A stretch of 64,000 bases of DNA from Paguma larvata (lineage: Eukaryota; Chordata; Mammalia; Carnivora; Viverridae). The first letter of the stretch is position 1. Every line of letters begins with the position of its first letter. Made by a program: the position numbers and the translations under genes. Positions 45,732 through 56,189 of the stretch are shown here, one piece after another. The notes beneath the pieces were generated by a model that was not told the DNA's origin, ran no database searches, and saw nothing but the letters and a program-made list of their open reading frames with translations. Location: positions 56,200,960 through 56,264,959 of the forward strand of contig CM057839.1 of NCBI GenBank assembly GCA_030068075.1, given 5' to 3'.

Positions 45732-46388
45732 GGATGCCTGCCCTCTTGCACTGTTGGTGGGAATGCAAACTGGTACAGCCCCTCTGGAGAACTGTGTGGA
45801 GGCTCCTCAAAAATATGAAAATAGAACTACCCTATGACCCAGCAATAGCACTGTTAGGAATCAACCCAAGAAATACAGGAATGAGGATGCATAGGGCATC
45901 CCCAATGTTTACAGCAGCACTTTCAACAATAGCCAAATTATGGAAAGAGACTAAGTGTCCATCAACTGATGAATCGATAAAGAAGTTGTGGTATATATAT
46001 ATATATATAATGGAATACTATGCGGCAATGAGGAAGAATGAAATATGGCCATGTGTGGCAACATGGATGGAACTGGAGGGTATTATGCTAAGTGAAATAA
46101 GTCAGGCAGAGAAAGACAGATACCATGTGTTTCCATGCATAGGTGGACTTTGTGAGACTTAACAGAAAACCAAGGGGGAGGGGAAGAGGGGAAGGAAAAA
46201 AGCCACAGAGAGGGAGGGAGACAAAACATAAGAGACTCTTAAAAACTAAGAACAAACCAAGGATTGAGGTGGGTGTGGGAGGGGAGAGAGTGGGTGACGT
46301 GCACTGAGCAGGGCACGGATTGGGATGAGCACTGGATGTTCTTGTATGGAAATCAATCTGACAATAAAAAAAAATTTTTTTAAAAAAG
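45732..46388 (+). mobile_element. Younger LINE-1 3' end inserted into older LINE-1
   Basis: A 5'-truncated copy of about 650 bases with an open ORF2 C-terminal frame (45734-46162, including the familiar tract MEYYAAMRKNEI) and the modern felid 3' UTR ('gggatgagcactggatgttc', then GACAATAAA and an A/T tail). Target-site duplication AAGAAATTAAAAATAG occurs at 45716-45731 and, beyond a SINE, at 46559-46574. The host ORF2 text continues from there. An AT run sits at 45994-46009. Confidence 0.9.
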
Positions 46389-46558
46389 GGGGTGCCTGGG
46401 TGGCCCAGTCAGTTAAGCATCCAACTTCAGCTCAGGTCATGATCTCGCAGTTCATGGGTTCGAGCCCCGTGTCAGGCTGCTTCAGATTCAGATTCCTTCC
46501 CCACTCGTGCGCTCTCTCTCTTTCTCTCTCTCTCTCTCACAATAAACATTAAAAAGAA
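46389..46558 (+). mobile_element. CanSINE in the tail of the younger LINE-1
   Basis: Starts GGGGGTGCCTGGGTGGCC with a good B box ('gggttcgagccccgtgtc'), then skips the 'gacagctcagagcctgg' block and goes to 'gctgcttcagattcag', CT tract and ACAATAAACATT tail. It begins right after the LINE-1 A/T tail and ends right before the LINE-1's right-hand target duplication, so it entered that tail or was joined to it. Confidence 0.88.
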
Positions 46559-46969
46559 AAGAAATTAAAAATAGTGCTACCATATGATCCAGCAGTTCTA
46601 CTTTTGAGATACATATAACTAAAGAAATTGAAACAGGAGCTCATGGAGACACCCACCTTTCCATGTTCATGTTCATCTCAACATTATTCACAATAGCAAA
46701 GGTATGGGAACAACCTAAATGTCTGTCAATGGATGAATGGGTAAAGAAAATGTGGCATATATACACAATAGAATATTAAAAAGAAGGAAATCCTGCCATA
46801 TATGACAAATGGATGAATCTAGAAGGTATTACAAAAAGTAAAATAAGCCAGATAGAGAAAGACAAATACTGCATAGTATCTCTTATATGTGGGAATCCTT
46901 TCAAAATATATATATTCAAAAACTCCCCCTCCCAACCTGTTGAAGAGTTTGACCCAAATGATTAGAAGC

Positions 46970-47066
46970 ATCAGGTTGTGTCTCCCTCTCCCTCTGTCCC
47001 TCCCCTGCTTGCACTCTGTCTCTCTATCTTTCTCAAAAAATAAATAACCATTAAAAATTTTTTTAA
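46970..47066 (+). mobile_element. CanSINE tail fragment
   Basis: Only the second half is visible: 'tgtgtctccctctccctctg', 'cactctgtctctctatcttt' and AAAATAAATAACCATT followed by T/A-rich DNA. The head region (46919-46969) is not recognisable. Confidence 0.7.
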
Positions 47067-47324
47067 TAAAATAGAAAGTGGTATACAAGGAAAAGATCGT
47101 AAGATATTCTATACTTAATTATAGGGATCATAATTGATGATCGATTAGATCCATTTGTCTATCAAGAAGGTAGTAGCTAGTTTTGTGGCTTTTTATAAAA
47201 AGTTATAGTACATTACATTATGCAAGTGTTCACAAGATTGGTTGAACAGCTGAATTAACCAGATGCCCAAAATAAGAAAGAGTCTTGAGCTGATATTTAT
47301 GACCCATTCTTATTTTGAGACATC
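47067..47324. other. Unassigned stretch
   Basis: Possibly the end of the old LINE-1 3' UTR ('ataattgatgatcgattaga'), not certain. Confidence 0.4.
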
Positions 47325-47660
47325 ATTCATTCACCCAAGGGATACTTATTAAGCATCTGCTCTGTTCTAGGCACAGTTCTAAGTAAGTGCTTGGGATATG
47401 TGAATCACCAAAACAAACATCCATGTAGTCTTAAGGCTCATATTCTAGCAGGGGAAAAAGATAAAGATTGTGAACAGAATAAATAAGCAGCATAGTCTAT
47501 TAGAGGGTGACAGGTGCTAGGAAAAATGGAATAATGAGGGATAGGGAGTCTGGAGTGATGCAATTTTAAATACAGTGGTTCAGGGTGGGTGTCTTTAGGA
47601 AGGTGCTACTTGAACAAAATTCAGTAACAGATCATAGGTAAAAGCTGTGGCTTCAAAGAC
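47325..47660 (-). repeat. L2 LINE, antisense
   Basis: Antisense L2 words: 'gggatacttattaagcatct', 'tctaggcacagttctaagta', 'ggctcatattctagcagggg', 'gggtgacaggtgctaggaaa' and 'gtctttaggaaggtgctact'. The same order continues in the 53980-54720 copy. Confidence 0.6.
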
Positions 47661-48959
47661 TAATAAAAAAATTCCACCCACAATGCCAGAGTCTATCATC
47701 TGAGGTTCTAGAAAATATCAGATTCCAAATTTTTAGGCTTCTAGAGTAAAAGCAACATGGAGGAATAGCTGGCATCCTCAAAGCTGCGGGTCCACTCACT
47801 GCTGTTGTATTAGCAGGTAGTACATGAAAGAGCAGAAGACAGCACAGTTGTGTGGGCACTGCCTATTTCTCTTTGACACTTTCCTTTCACTCTCACCCCC
47901 CCACTACTCCCCCACCACCCACGCCAGACAACTCCCTTTCTGTTGCACTATATGATTTGGCTATTGTGTCGCACAGTCCCAGATTTGAGTTCAAAATAAT
48001 CAAGTCTTTTAGACTTGAATTTTGCTGTTAATTGGAATTCCTAAACTAAACTCACTGTAGTCAGCAAGGATTTTTTTTTTAATCTAGGGCTTACAGCAAG
48101 GAGAGAGTCTTAGCTTTCTGAGAGATTAGATACTTATGCATTTTGTAAGTCGGTAAAGATGTAAGTAGGAATCCAAGTGCAGAAGGAAACAGAGTCCAAG
48201 CTGCAAGAGATGGCAGAAAACACCTGGGATGCATCTATTATAGAATTAGCCAGCAATTAGCTTGATAGACATCAGCCAATGTGCAGAGGCTAAATGGAGA
48301 AGCAGCCAAAAGTTCTCCTGGAGCTGAATCTCCATCAGCCAGCAGAGAACTGGGGAAATGTTAATGGCCCTGTGAAGAACCTCATTTGGCAACTTCAGAA
48401 GCTGTATCTCTAATTCACATTCAAGTTGACTTTTATAGGCAGTGTTTTCACACAAGGAGAAATTTAGTAAAAATTAGAGACAGAAGAAAAAGGAAAGGAT
48501 TTATGTTAAGTTGCTTTCCTTTTAAACTTCCATGGAAATGGAACATTTCAGTCATCTCTAACAAGTTAAAGGATGCACCAAAGCAACCCAGTTCTGCACT
48601 TGGACATGTTCTAAAACAACAATGGTTGTTTCAAAATGACACCTAATCTTTTGATAGATCTATCCCCAAATCCTCTAGCTAGTGCCCAATGACTTGATAG
48701 AATTAAACTATTTCTGATGAAATGAATTGAAGGACTCAGAGGAGAGATAAATGGCCACATATAAAGCCACACATAAAGCAGTTTAATCCTTGCTTTGTTC
48801 TGTTTGGTAACTTCACAATGCCAAGTGATGTAAGAAAAAAGAGGACTATTTTTACAAAGGGAGAAGATCTTGAGGCTAAGAAGGTTGAAGAGTGGGGGGA
48901 ATAGGCAGCAGAGCACGTATCTCCAGAATGAACTTTTAAAAAATAAAACCAGAAATCAG
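47661..48959. other. Unassigned stretch
   Basis: No gene. A C-rich patch is at 47890-47920. Frames at 48246-48646 and 48611-48966 overlap on both strands with no domain. Confidence 0.5.
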
Positions 48960-49350
48960 ATGTCATTCTCTAGCTTAACACCTTCCAATGGTCTACCTTC
49001 CAACCAGTCAAATCCAAACTCCTCCTAATGGCCTTCCCTTCCTCTTCCTTGCTCATCCCTCCCCTGCAAAGCTGGCTTCTTGCTATTCAGACATGCTAAG
49101 CTCCTTCCAACCCCAGGGCCTTTGCACCTTCCATGTGCCTGGTTCACCTCCTGCCTTCTTCGCACTTACCATTTGGGGTCTGCCCAAATGTCAGTTTTTC
49201 TAGGGGGTCTTGTTACACTTTCATTTGTGAACATCGGCTTCCACTCCCTTCTGTAATTTGCACACTCTCTAATCTGCCCTTGCTTCATTTTTCTGTGACT
49301 TATGTCTACCTGAAATTATATGAATTCTTTTTTGCTTATTTTATCCCTCC
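48960..49350 (+). repeat. L2 LINE
   Basis: Clear forward L2: 'tgtcattctctagcttaaca', 'aatccaaactcctcctaatg', 'cccagggcctttgcaccttc' (49113-49132) and 'tacctgaaattatatgaatt'. The two plus-strand frames here are translations of L2 debris. Confidence 0.75.
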
Positions 49351-50344
49351 CTGACTACGACATAAGGAGAAATTGAGGTGCCATATTGCCCTTGAAAAAC
49401 TAGGAAATAACGAGGGTTAAGTACCCAAACAGAGCAGCATGAATGGGCTAAGGAAAAACTTAGTATGTACACTAGTTTAAAATAGTCATTATTTAAGAAG
49501 GAAAAAGAAAACTCATTTCAGAAGCTGTATAAATGTCCTGGAGGAAGTACATATAGGGGATGAAATTAAATGGTCAAACAAGGGAAAGCTATTAATTAGT
49601 ACCTATGAGATTTTCTTTCTTTTCATTCTAACTGGGATTTGCAATTTATACATAAGAAGTTACCAATACCTAAGTAATTAATATAGTCAGAGGAGAGAGA
49701 AGTGAAAAATAGGTATCAGCTAGACAACAGTGAAAGTGTAATTATATCCAATATGGTGAAATATTAAGTATGATAATGTCCAGACTTTTCAAGTTGAATG
49801 AAATCTTGTATCCAGCACCCTCAGACATTGTTGCTTCACAACCTTGAGAGTTCCCCTGGTGACAAGAGAACCCGGTTCCTGGCCCAGAGGGCAAGGAGGA
49901 GAGAGAGGAGAAAAGCCATTGCAGACGTGGGTGGGCGCCTCAATAAGCAAGGGAATTAACTTACCAGGCATGTCTTGGGCAGCTGGAAGATGAGTAGATG
50001 TCTATACCTGCCTTCCAGAATCTTAAAAGTTTATATAAAGACCTGAACTGAGTTCAGTCACATATTTAGCCCAGATGGTCTCAACAACATGTAGCTCTCT
50101 CAAGGAAGCATCCTTGAAAATAGCTCTGACTGTGGGAATAGTCAGGGGAGTGGAAGGTATATTCCAAGGATGAGGAACAGGTGAGGAGCCTCTGATTGCC
50201 CAGGTGTAGCTCATAGGTCAACCAGCAGTCACAGTCTCTTGATAACCCCTTCCAACATGCATTTATTAGTGTGAATACAAAATGTTGTAACTTTTTTTAT
50301 ATTCACAAACATGCATATGTTTATTTAAAACTGTATAGGAACCC
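49351..50344. other. Unassigned stretch
   Basis: No gene or confident repeat. Segment 49780-50270 is richer in GC but shows no domain-bearing frame. Confidence 0.5.
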
Positions 50345-50940
50345 GTTCCACTAGAAGGTTTATTGTTTTGTTGTAACACAATGTACATGAGTTCCAGGTG
50401 TACAACATAGGGATTGAACAACTCTGTTCTATGCTGTTCTCCCCACAAGAGAAATGGTGCAATTTTTGAATAACATGGCAATAGACAGCTATCAATTCCA
50501 TTTTTAAGAATTTAATTCATCAATCCACACCTTTACTCAAAGATGTAAGGCAGTTGCTTGCAAGATTAATTGTAATAACAGACAGTGAGAAACAACAAAA
50601 GGGTCCATCATTTAACTTGGTTAACAAGTTGTGATGATTCCTTATGTAAGGTGCAATAATTAGGTCAGGTAGAAATGGAATGGAATTATATCAAAAATAA
50701 ATTGTTTTTAAAAAGCTGTTTGCAGAAATATGCACAGTACAACTTGTAAAAATAAAGACTGAATACACAGGTAGATATGCAAACAGAAAAATGAAAGAAA
50801 ACACAGAATATCTTAAAGATTTTGATTCCTCTGGGCAGTAGGACTAGGAGGTAAAGAACTTTTACTTTTCACCTTATACCTTTCTGCGTCATCTGGAATT
50901 GTTACTGTAAATAAGTATTGTTTTATAATGGAATACTAGG
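50345..50940. repeat. Old LINE-1 3' end debris, both orientations
   Basis: 50360-50430 carries reversed L1 3' UTR words ('agttccaggtgtacaacata', 'attgaacaactctgttct'). 50500-50940 has forward words of an older L1 end ('aaagatgtaaggcagttgct', 'ttaacaagttgtgatgattc', 'ttctgcgtcatctggaattg'). Boundaries are unclear. Confidence 0.45.
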
Positions 50941-51044
50941 TAATAGAAAGAGAATATCAGGCAACTGTATGTGTGATCTGACTCATACCTAGTTCCTATG
51001 TTGCCTTTTATCCGCCTCCAAACTCACCTATTCACACACAATTT

Positions 51045-51363
51045 TTTCTTTCCAGCTTTATTGAAAATTTACGGGTGTGTAGCACTATGTAAGTTTAAGG
51101 TGTACAATATTATTTAATACATATATATTATAAAATGATTACCACAATAAGCTTAGTTAATACATCTGTCATGTCACATAATTATTTTCTGCAATTCTAC
51201 TTCGGGGTTATATTGGGGAAAAAAAATGAAATCACTATTTTGAAGAGAAATCTGCACCATATGTTCATTGCAGCATTATTCACAATAGTCAACACATGAA
51301 AACACCTAAGTGCCCAGCAATTGATGAATGGATAAAGAAGATGTGGTATATTTTTGCAATAGG
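51045..51363. repeat. LINE-1 fragments in opposite orientation
   Basis: 51050-51195 is an antisense L1 3' UTR ('aagtttaaggtgtacaatat', 'gattaccacaataagcttag'). 51220-51363 is a forward ORF2 C-terminal piece ('catatgttcattgcagcatt', 'gatgaatggataaagaagat'). Confidence 0.6.
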
Positions 51364-51398
51364 AAGTTGAATGCTCAACCAACTGAGCAACCCACCCC
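51364..51398 (-). mobile_element. CanSINE head scrap
   Basis: 'gctcaaccaactgagcaacc' (51372-51391) is the reverse of a SINE start region. Only about 35 bases are recognisable. Confidence 0.5.
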
Positions 51399-51479
51399 CT
51401 ACATATTTTCAAATATGTCCCTCGCCCTCTACCCCAGCTCCTTACCAAGACTTCATAGTGTCCCTGTGATCACTCTTTT

Positions 51480-51800
51480 TTTGCAGTTCCCTGCCTTCAT
51501 CCATGCTTGCATTCATTCAGCAACCATGACTGAGCATAAACCATGCATCCTGGGTTCTCAGGGAGCTGAGTCTATAAACAATAAGCAAGATAGGTAATGC
51601 CTTTGCCTTTAGGAACAATATGTTTCAACTGCTACAAACTGCTTCCAAATTAGCTACTTAAAGGCCAACTGCCTAAATTCCCCTCCACCTGGTTAACTGT
51701 TAATTGTTTCAGGCCTCACCTCCTCCAGGACAACTTCCAGGATTCCCACATGCTGTGTTAAGTGACCTTATGCTGCATTTCTAAGGTGCCTCCTCCATCT
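51480..51800. repeat. L2 fragments
   Basis: 51500-51600 resembles antisense L2 ('ccttcatccatgcttgcatt' then 'ataaacaataagcaagatag'). 51700-51790 reads like forward L2 ('aggcctcacctcctccagga'). Both are short and diverged. Confidence 0.4.
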
Positions 51801-51829
51801 GGCAGGAAACAAGCCACACATTCACTGAG

Positions 51830-52265
51830 GGCACCCAGGGAGGCCCTTAATAAAGGAACTGTTTACAAAATGTGGCCAGGGTCAAGACATACCAAAGGAT
51901 AGCGAAGCACCCAGAGGCTAGTAACACCAGCAAGCTATCATCTCCTCCTAGGACTGGAGCAACAGAGGGAAGACGCAGTTACCAAAACCTTGAGAAACCA
52001 GTGAAAGTATAAGGGAGGACTGACCACTTAACAGAAGCTGTGCTCTTAAGTAAAAGAACCTATATAACCTATGATAACCAGGAGAAAAGCCAAGGAATGC
52101 CTCAACCTAATTGCCCTCCCTCCCTCCAATCTCTTGCTAGTGCTTTCCTTTGCCCAAACCTTACCTGGAGCCAGAGGGTAAGAAACCTTCTGATTTAGTC
52201 ATTGGGCTCAAAGCATGATGAAAAAGGGAAGAGAGTAGAACTGGAAGGGCAAACAAAACATCGAA
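51830..52265 (+). repeat. Ancient interspersed repeat, class uncertain
   Basis: Text such as 'taaaggaactgtttacaaaa', 'taccaaaggatagcgaagca', 'ctggagccagagggtaagaa' and 'gaactggaagggcaaacaaa' is familiar mammalian repeat wording, probably LTR-class. No coding frame. Confidence 0.4.
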
Positions 52266-53979
52266 CACAATTTCACTCATCGTACTTACGTGGTATAATG
52301 GCTTTCCCAGCTGAACTGTGGCTTCGATGGAGAAGACCCAGGCTTCTTTGATGTTGGAGTTGAGGAGGTGTGTGTAAGTTCATTGACCACATGAATAACA
52401 AAATTTGAGTTTTCCTCCAACCTCCTTTAATCCTTTCCCTTTTTCTTTACTCTGAAAAAAAAAAAATTGGAAGCCACTGAAATGCGGCTCTACTCTAGCC
52501 TTCACAGGAAAACCTTCCATCTGTGCTTTGATGGGGTTGAATATATTGAGGAATTTTTTTTAAATTAGATATGACCCTTTCTGGGCCCCAGAGTGACTGT
52601 GTGCTTACACTGCATACTCTGATAAGCATTTCCAAGTCCTAGAAGCCCAAAGGTCACCCAGCTGGGACTTCCGTCCTGCTGTCAGAGGAATGGTGGGGAC
52701 CCCAGTACTCAGCCTACCTGCCCCAGTGTGGCCCAAATGCCAGTGTCAGCCACCTGGGCCATGAACATCTTGCTCTCTTAAAAGAAAGGGATTGGGGGTT
52801 GCAAGCCTGTTTACAAGGCAGGTTTTAAACTAGCACCTGATGAAAACATATTACAAGAAAATATTGAAATCTCTGATGCCTCAGGAGAAAATCAAAGGAA
52901 ATGTTCACCACGAGCCTATTTGATATTTACTGGGCCCCTTCTTCAGGCCAGCGGTGTGGGTAAGAATCAGGATGAGATCATCTAATTGCTGAAGGCATAT
53001 GCTGCACCACGAGCTCAGCTTGTTCCATTTAAGCTCATTGTTTTTACCAAGTAGGTTCTTTTCCCTCTCCAGTGCCGCTTAATTTAACTAGAGATTAGAA
53101 TTCTAAACCCTCTGGGAATGAGAAAGGCGCTCTCCTCCACCATGATGTTTGAGCCAAGGGAGCTGAGGCAAAGGGAATGGGTTTTCTCCCAGGGTCTCCC
53201 ATAGCTCAAGAATATTTCATCACATTCTCTCCTTTGACATCTTAAAAATGCCTTCAGAAGCTTCCCAGAACTTGTTCCCAAATTCTGATCTGAAGTTTAA
53301 ACAGGCTTAGTGAAGGGCAGTTTTTGCCCCCATCCCTGGCTACAGTGTAGCAGGTTTACCAAGCACCCCCATAGGGGTTGACAGCATTTCTGTAAGGCGG
53401 CTTCCTCGCAGAGGTGGCCTTTTCAGACCTGAGCCTCTCTCTTTTGTAATTATTTTGATTTCTGTAATGACCCACCAGCTTGATGCAAATAATCACTCAG
53501 TGTGTGCTCCACCCACATAACATTCTCTCCAGTCCAGGAATCTAAGCTTCTGTTATGTTCTACATGAAAAACTCCTCATTTGTGTAAGTTAAAAGAATGC
53601 TGATTCAACTCAATAGACATCAATCAAGTGCTTTCCATGTGTAAGACATTTGGTGAGCCTTTGGAGGAAAGACGCAGAAGAATAAGACACTGTGCCTTCA
53701 GAAAATTTGCAAACGACGTGTGTTGAACAGGAGAGGCACAAATACTGAGGAAGAGGTAAGTGCCTAAGAGAGGGGGCAGAAAGAAGTGGTATTTCAGCAC
53801 CAAGAAAAGAGAGGTCCTTTTCTGGAGCTGGAGCATCTCATGAGGGACTTCCCAGGGGAGGGAGAATTTTCTATGGTCCCCAGAAGGGTGTGGTCAAATT
53901 CCAGGAACAGAAAACACCGCAAGCAGAGACAGCATTGACATCATGAACGAATGTCTCCTCTACTAACCTGAGTCAAGTA
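52266..53979. other. Repeat-poor block; candidate conserved non-coding DNA at 52540-53570
   Basis: The longest stretch in the window with no recognisable repeat or microsatellite. It contains an octamer-like word near 53483 (TTGATGCAAATAATCACTCA), several AT-rich homeodomain-type cores (TTTGTAATTATTTTGATT near 53443) and AATTTAACTAGAGATTAGAA near 53081. No open frame over 70 codons and no exon signature. A regulatory role is inference only. Confidence 0.35.
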
Positions 53980-54720
53980 TCCACTTGTTCATGCAGTAAG
54001 CATTCATGACATGCCTACTATAAGCCTGGCACTAAAGATATGAAGACAAGTAAGAGTAAGTCCTTCTACTACCAATTTACAGGTTGGTAGGAAAGAAGAG
54101 GTAAATAGAAGTGGCTATACTAAGGGATAAGCACAATCATAGAAATTCAGCCTATCGTGGCCAAGAGAGATCCCCTCTATCTAAGTGTAGAGGGAATTCT
54201 TCACGGAGGGAAAGAAATCTGAGTTGAATCTGGGAGAACGAGTACATGCTTGACAAATAGGCAAAGGGGCAAGGGCATTTCTTGGCAGAAGGAAATGCAA
54301 AGACATGGACATGGGAAATGATGCAGGACACCGAAAAACTGCTAGTTATCTAGTCTGGCTGAAACACAAGTTTCATGAAAGGGAATGGCAAGGAAATGAG
54401 GTGAGAGGGTCAGGCATGAACATGGTCCACAAGGTCCTCTTATGATGGCCCAATAAGCTTGGGTTTTACCTGTGAGATATGAACCTCATGATCTTATGGA
54501 ATGGTTTTAATAAGAAGAACCCAAGAAGCTCTAGAGAGGATCAAGTATATATCCTGGAGAGGGAAGAATAGGTTAGGAAAGAATTGCATGGGTACAGACA
54601 GGAGGTGATAGGGGCCCAAGCTGAGTCACCTGCTGTGAAAATAGACAGAGGAAAGAACGAATTAACAAGGTGCAGTGATTCTTCAAGAAGGTCAAGTAAA
54701 GTGAGCACTCGGAGATGCCT
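53980..54720 (-). repeat. L2 LINE, antisense
   Basis: A long antisense L2: 'catgacatgcctactataag', 'cctggcactaaagatatgaa', 'ctgagttgaatctgggagaa', 'gaaatgcaaagacatggaca', 'taataagaagaacccaagaa' and 'gaattgcatgggtacagaca'. The order matches the reversed 3' half of L2. Confidence 0.65.
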
Positions 54721-54784
54721 CATGGATTTGGAAATTAGGAAATCCTTAGTAACCTGAGCTCGAACAGGTTGGGTTTTTTTTTTC

Positions 54785-54965
54785 CACTTTTTAAAATGTA
54801 TTTTTGAGCATTTTATTAAAGTTTAACATGCATACCAAGAAGTACACGTAAGTTTATAGTGTGAATACATTCACATAAACAGATTAAGAAATAGAGCAGT
54901 ACAAATACCCCAAAACCTCCTCTTGTCCCATTGTACTTATCCCACCAAGGATAAACATGCCTGAC
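54785..54965 (-). repeat. Old LINE-1 3' UTR
   Basis: Reversed words 'attttattaaagtttaacat', 'aagtttatagtgtgaataca' and 'acctcctcttgtcccattgt' fit the old L1M 3' UTR pattern. Confidence 0.45.
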
Positions 54966-55024
54966 TTCTTACACTATACATTAACTTCTCTTTTTTTATA
55001 ACCTTTTCAAAAAATTTTTACGTA

Positions 55025-55555
55025 TTTATTTTCTAATTGAAGTATAATTAACATACAGTATTATATTACTTTCAGGTGTACAATATAGTGATTCAAGAAT
55101 TCTATAAATTATTCAGTGCTCACCATAATAAGAGTACTCTTAATCCCCTTTATCTATTTCACCCATTTGCCCATGTACCTCCCCTCTGGAAACCACCAGT
55201 TTCTTCTCTGTACTTAAGAGCATGTTTGTTTGTCTCCTGTTTCCTTTGTTCATTTGTTTTGTTTTGTAAATTCCACATATAAGAGAGATCATTATGGTAT
55301 TTGTCTTTCTCTGACTTATTTCACTTAGGATTATACCCTCTGGGTCCATCCATGATGTTGCAAGTGGTAAAATCTCATTCTTTTTATGGCCATTTAATAT
55401 TCCATTGCATATATATACATATACATATACATGTGTATATGTATATAAAAAACATGTGTATATGTATATATACCAAAATTTTTAATCTATTCATCTATGG
55501 ATGAACACTTGGGTTGTTTCCATATCTTGGCTATTGTAAACAGTGCTACAGTAAT
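55025..55555 (-). mobile_element. LINE-1 3' UTR and ORF2 C-terminus
   Basis: Reversed: 'taattgaagtataattaaca', 'tttcaggtgtacaatatagt', 'cacatataagagagatcatt', 'gtccatccatgatgttgcaa' and 'gcatatatatacatatacat' (an AT-rich repeat at 55405-55475). It stops at a T run after 'aaacagtgctacagtaat'. It is either the 3' end of the next element with an internal deletion or a separate truncated copy. Confidence 0.75.
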
Positions 55556-56189
55556 TTTTTTTGTAGCATCTTTGTCTGGATTTGGTATCAAGGTAATGCT
55601 AGCCTCATAGAAAATTTGGAAGATTGTCTTCTTCTTTTTTTTTTTTTTTTTGGAATAGTTTGAGAATAGGTATGAACTCTTCTTTCAATGTTTGGTAGAA
55701 TTCACCTGTGAAGTCATCTCTGGTCCTGGACGTTGCTTTGTTGGAAGTCCTTTGATTACTGAATCAATTTCCTTGCTAGTAATGGGTCTCTTCAAATTTT
55801 CTATTTGCTCCTGAATCAGTTTTGGAAGGTTATATGTTTCTAGAAACTCCTTGAAGATTGTCCGGTTTCTATGATATAATTTTTTATTCTCTTTTAATAT
55901 TTTGTATTTCTGTGGTGTTATTTCTCCACCACTTCTTTTTTTTACCTTTTCAGTTTTTTATTTAAATTCTGGTTAGTTAACATACAGTGCAATATTGGTT
56001 TCAGGAGTAGAATTCAATGATTTATCACTTACATACAATGCCTAGTGCTCATCACAAGTGCCCACTTTAATACCCATTACTCATCTGGCCCATCCCCCAC
56101 CCACCTCCCTCTATCAACCCTCAGATTATTTTCCATCATTAAGAGTCTCTTATGGATTCCTTCCCTCTCTCCTTCCCCCTCCCCATATG

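Larger units (their letters stand above)
42829..46900 (+). mobile_element. Old LINE-1 ORF2 (5'-truncated), carrying later insertions
   Basis: ORF2 text starts near 'tatatgtggaaattaaacat' and runs through the reverse transcriptase ('aagatcatacatcaggatca', 'ggatgtccactttcaccaat') to the C-terminus, which resumes at 46575 ('tgctaccatatgatccagca') after an insertion. Later arrivals are a SINE at 43669, an (AAAT)n expansion at 44283 and a LINE-1 plus SINE at 45732-46558. The catalytic ADD region at about 44398 is deformed by a small deletion ('gaaattacagatgacatcat'). Not functional. Confidence 0.85.

Noticed and set aside
45734..46162. 142-codon open frame
   Set aside because: LINE-1 ORF2 C-terminus in a 5'-truncated copy; it lacks a start and the catalytic domains.
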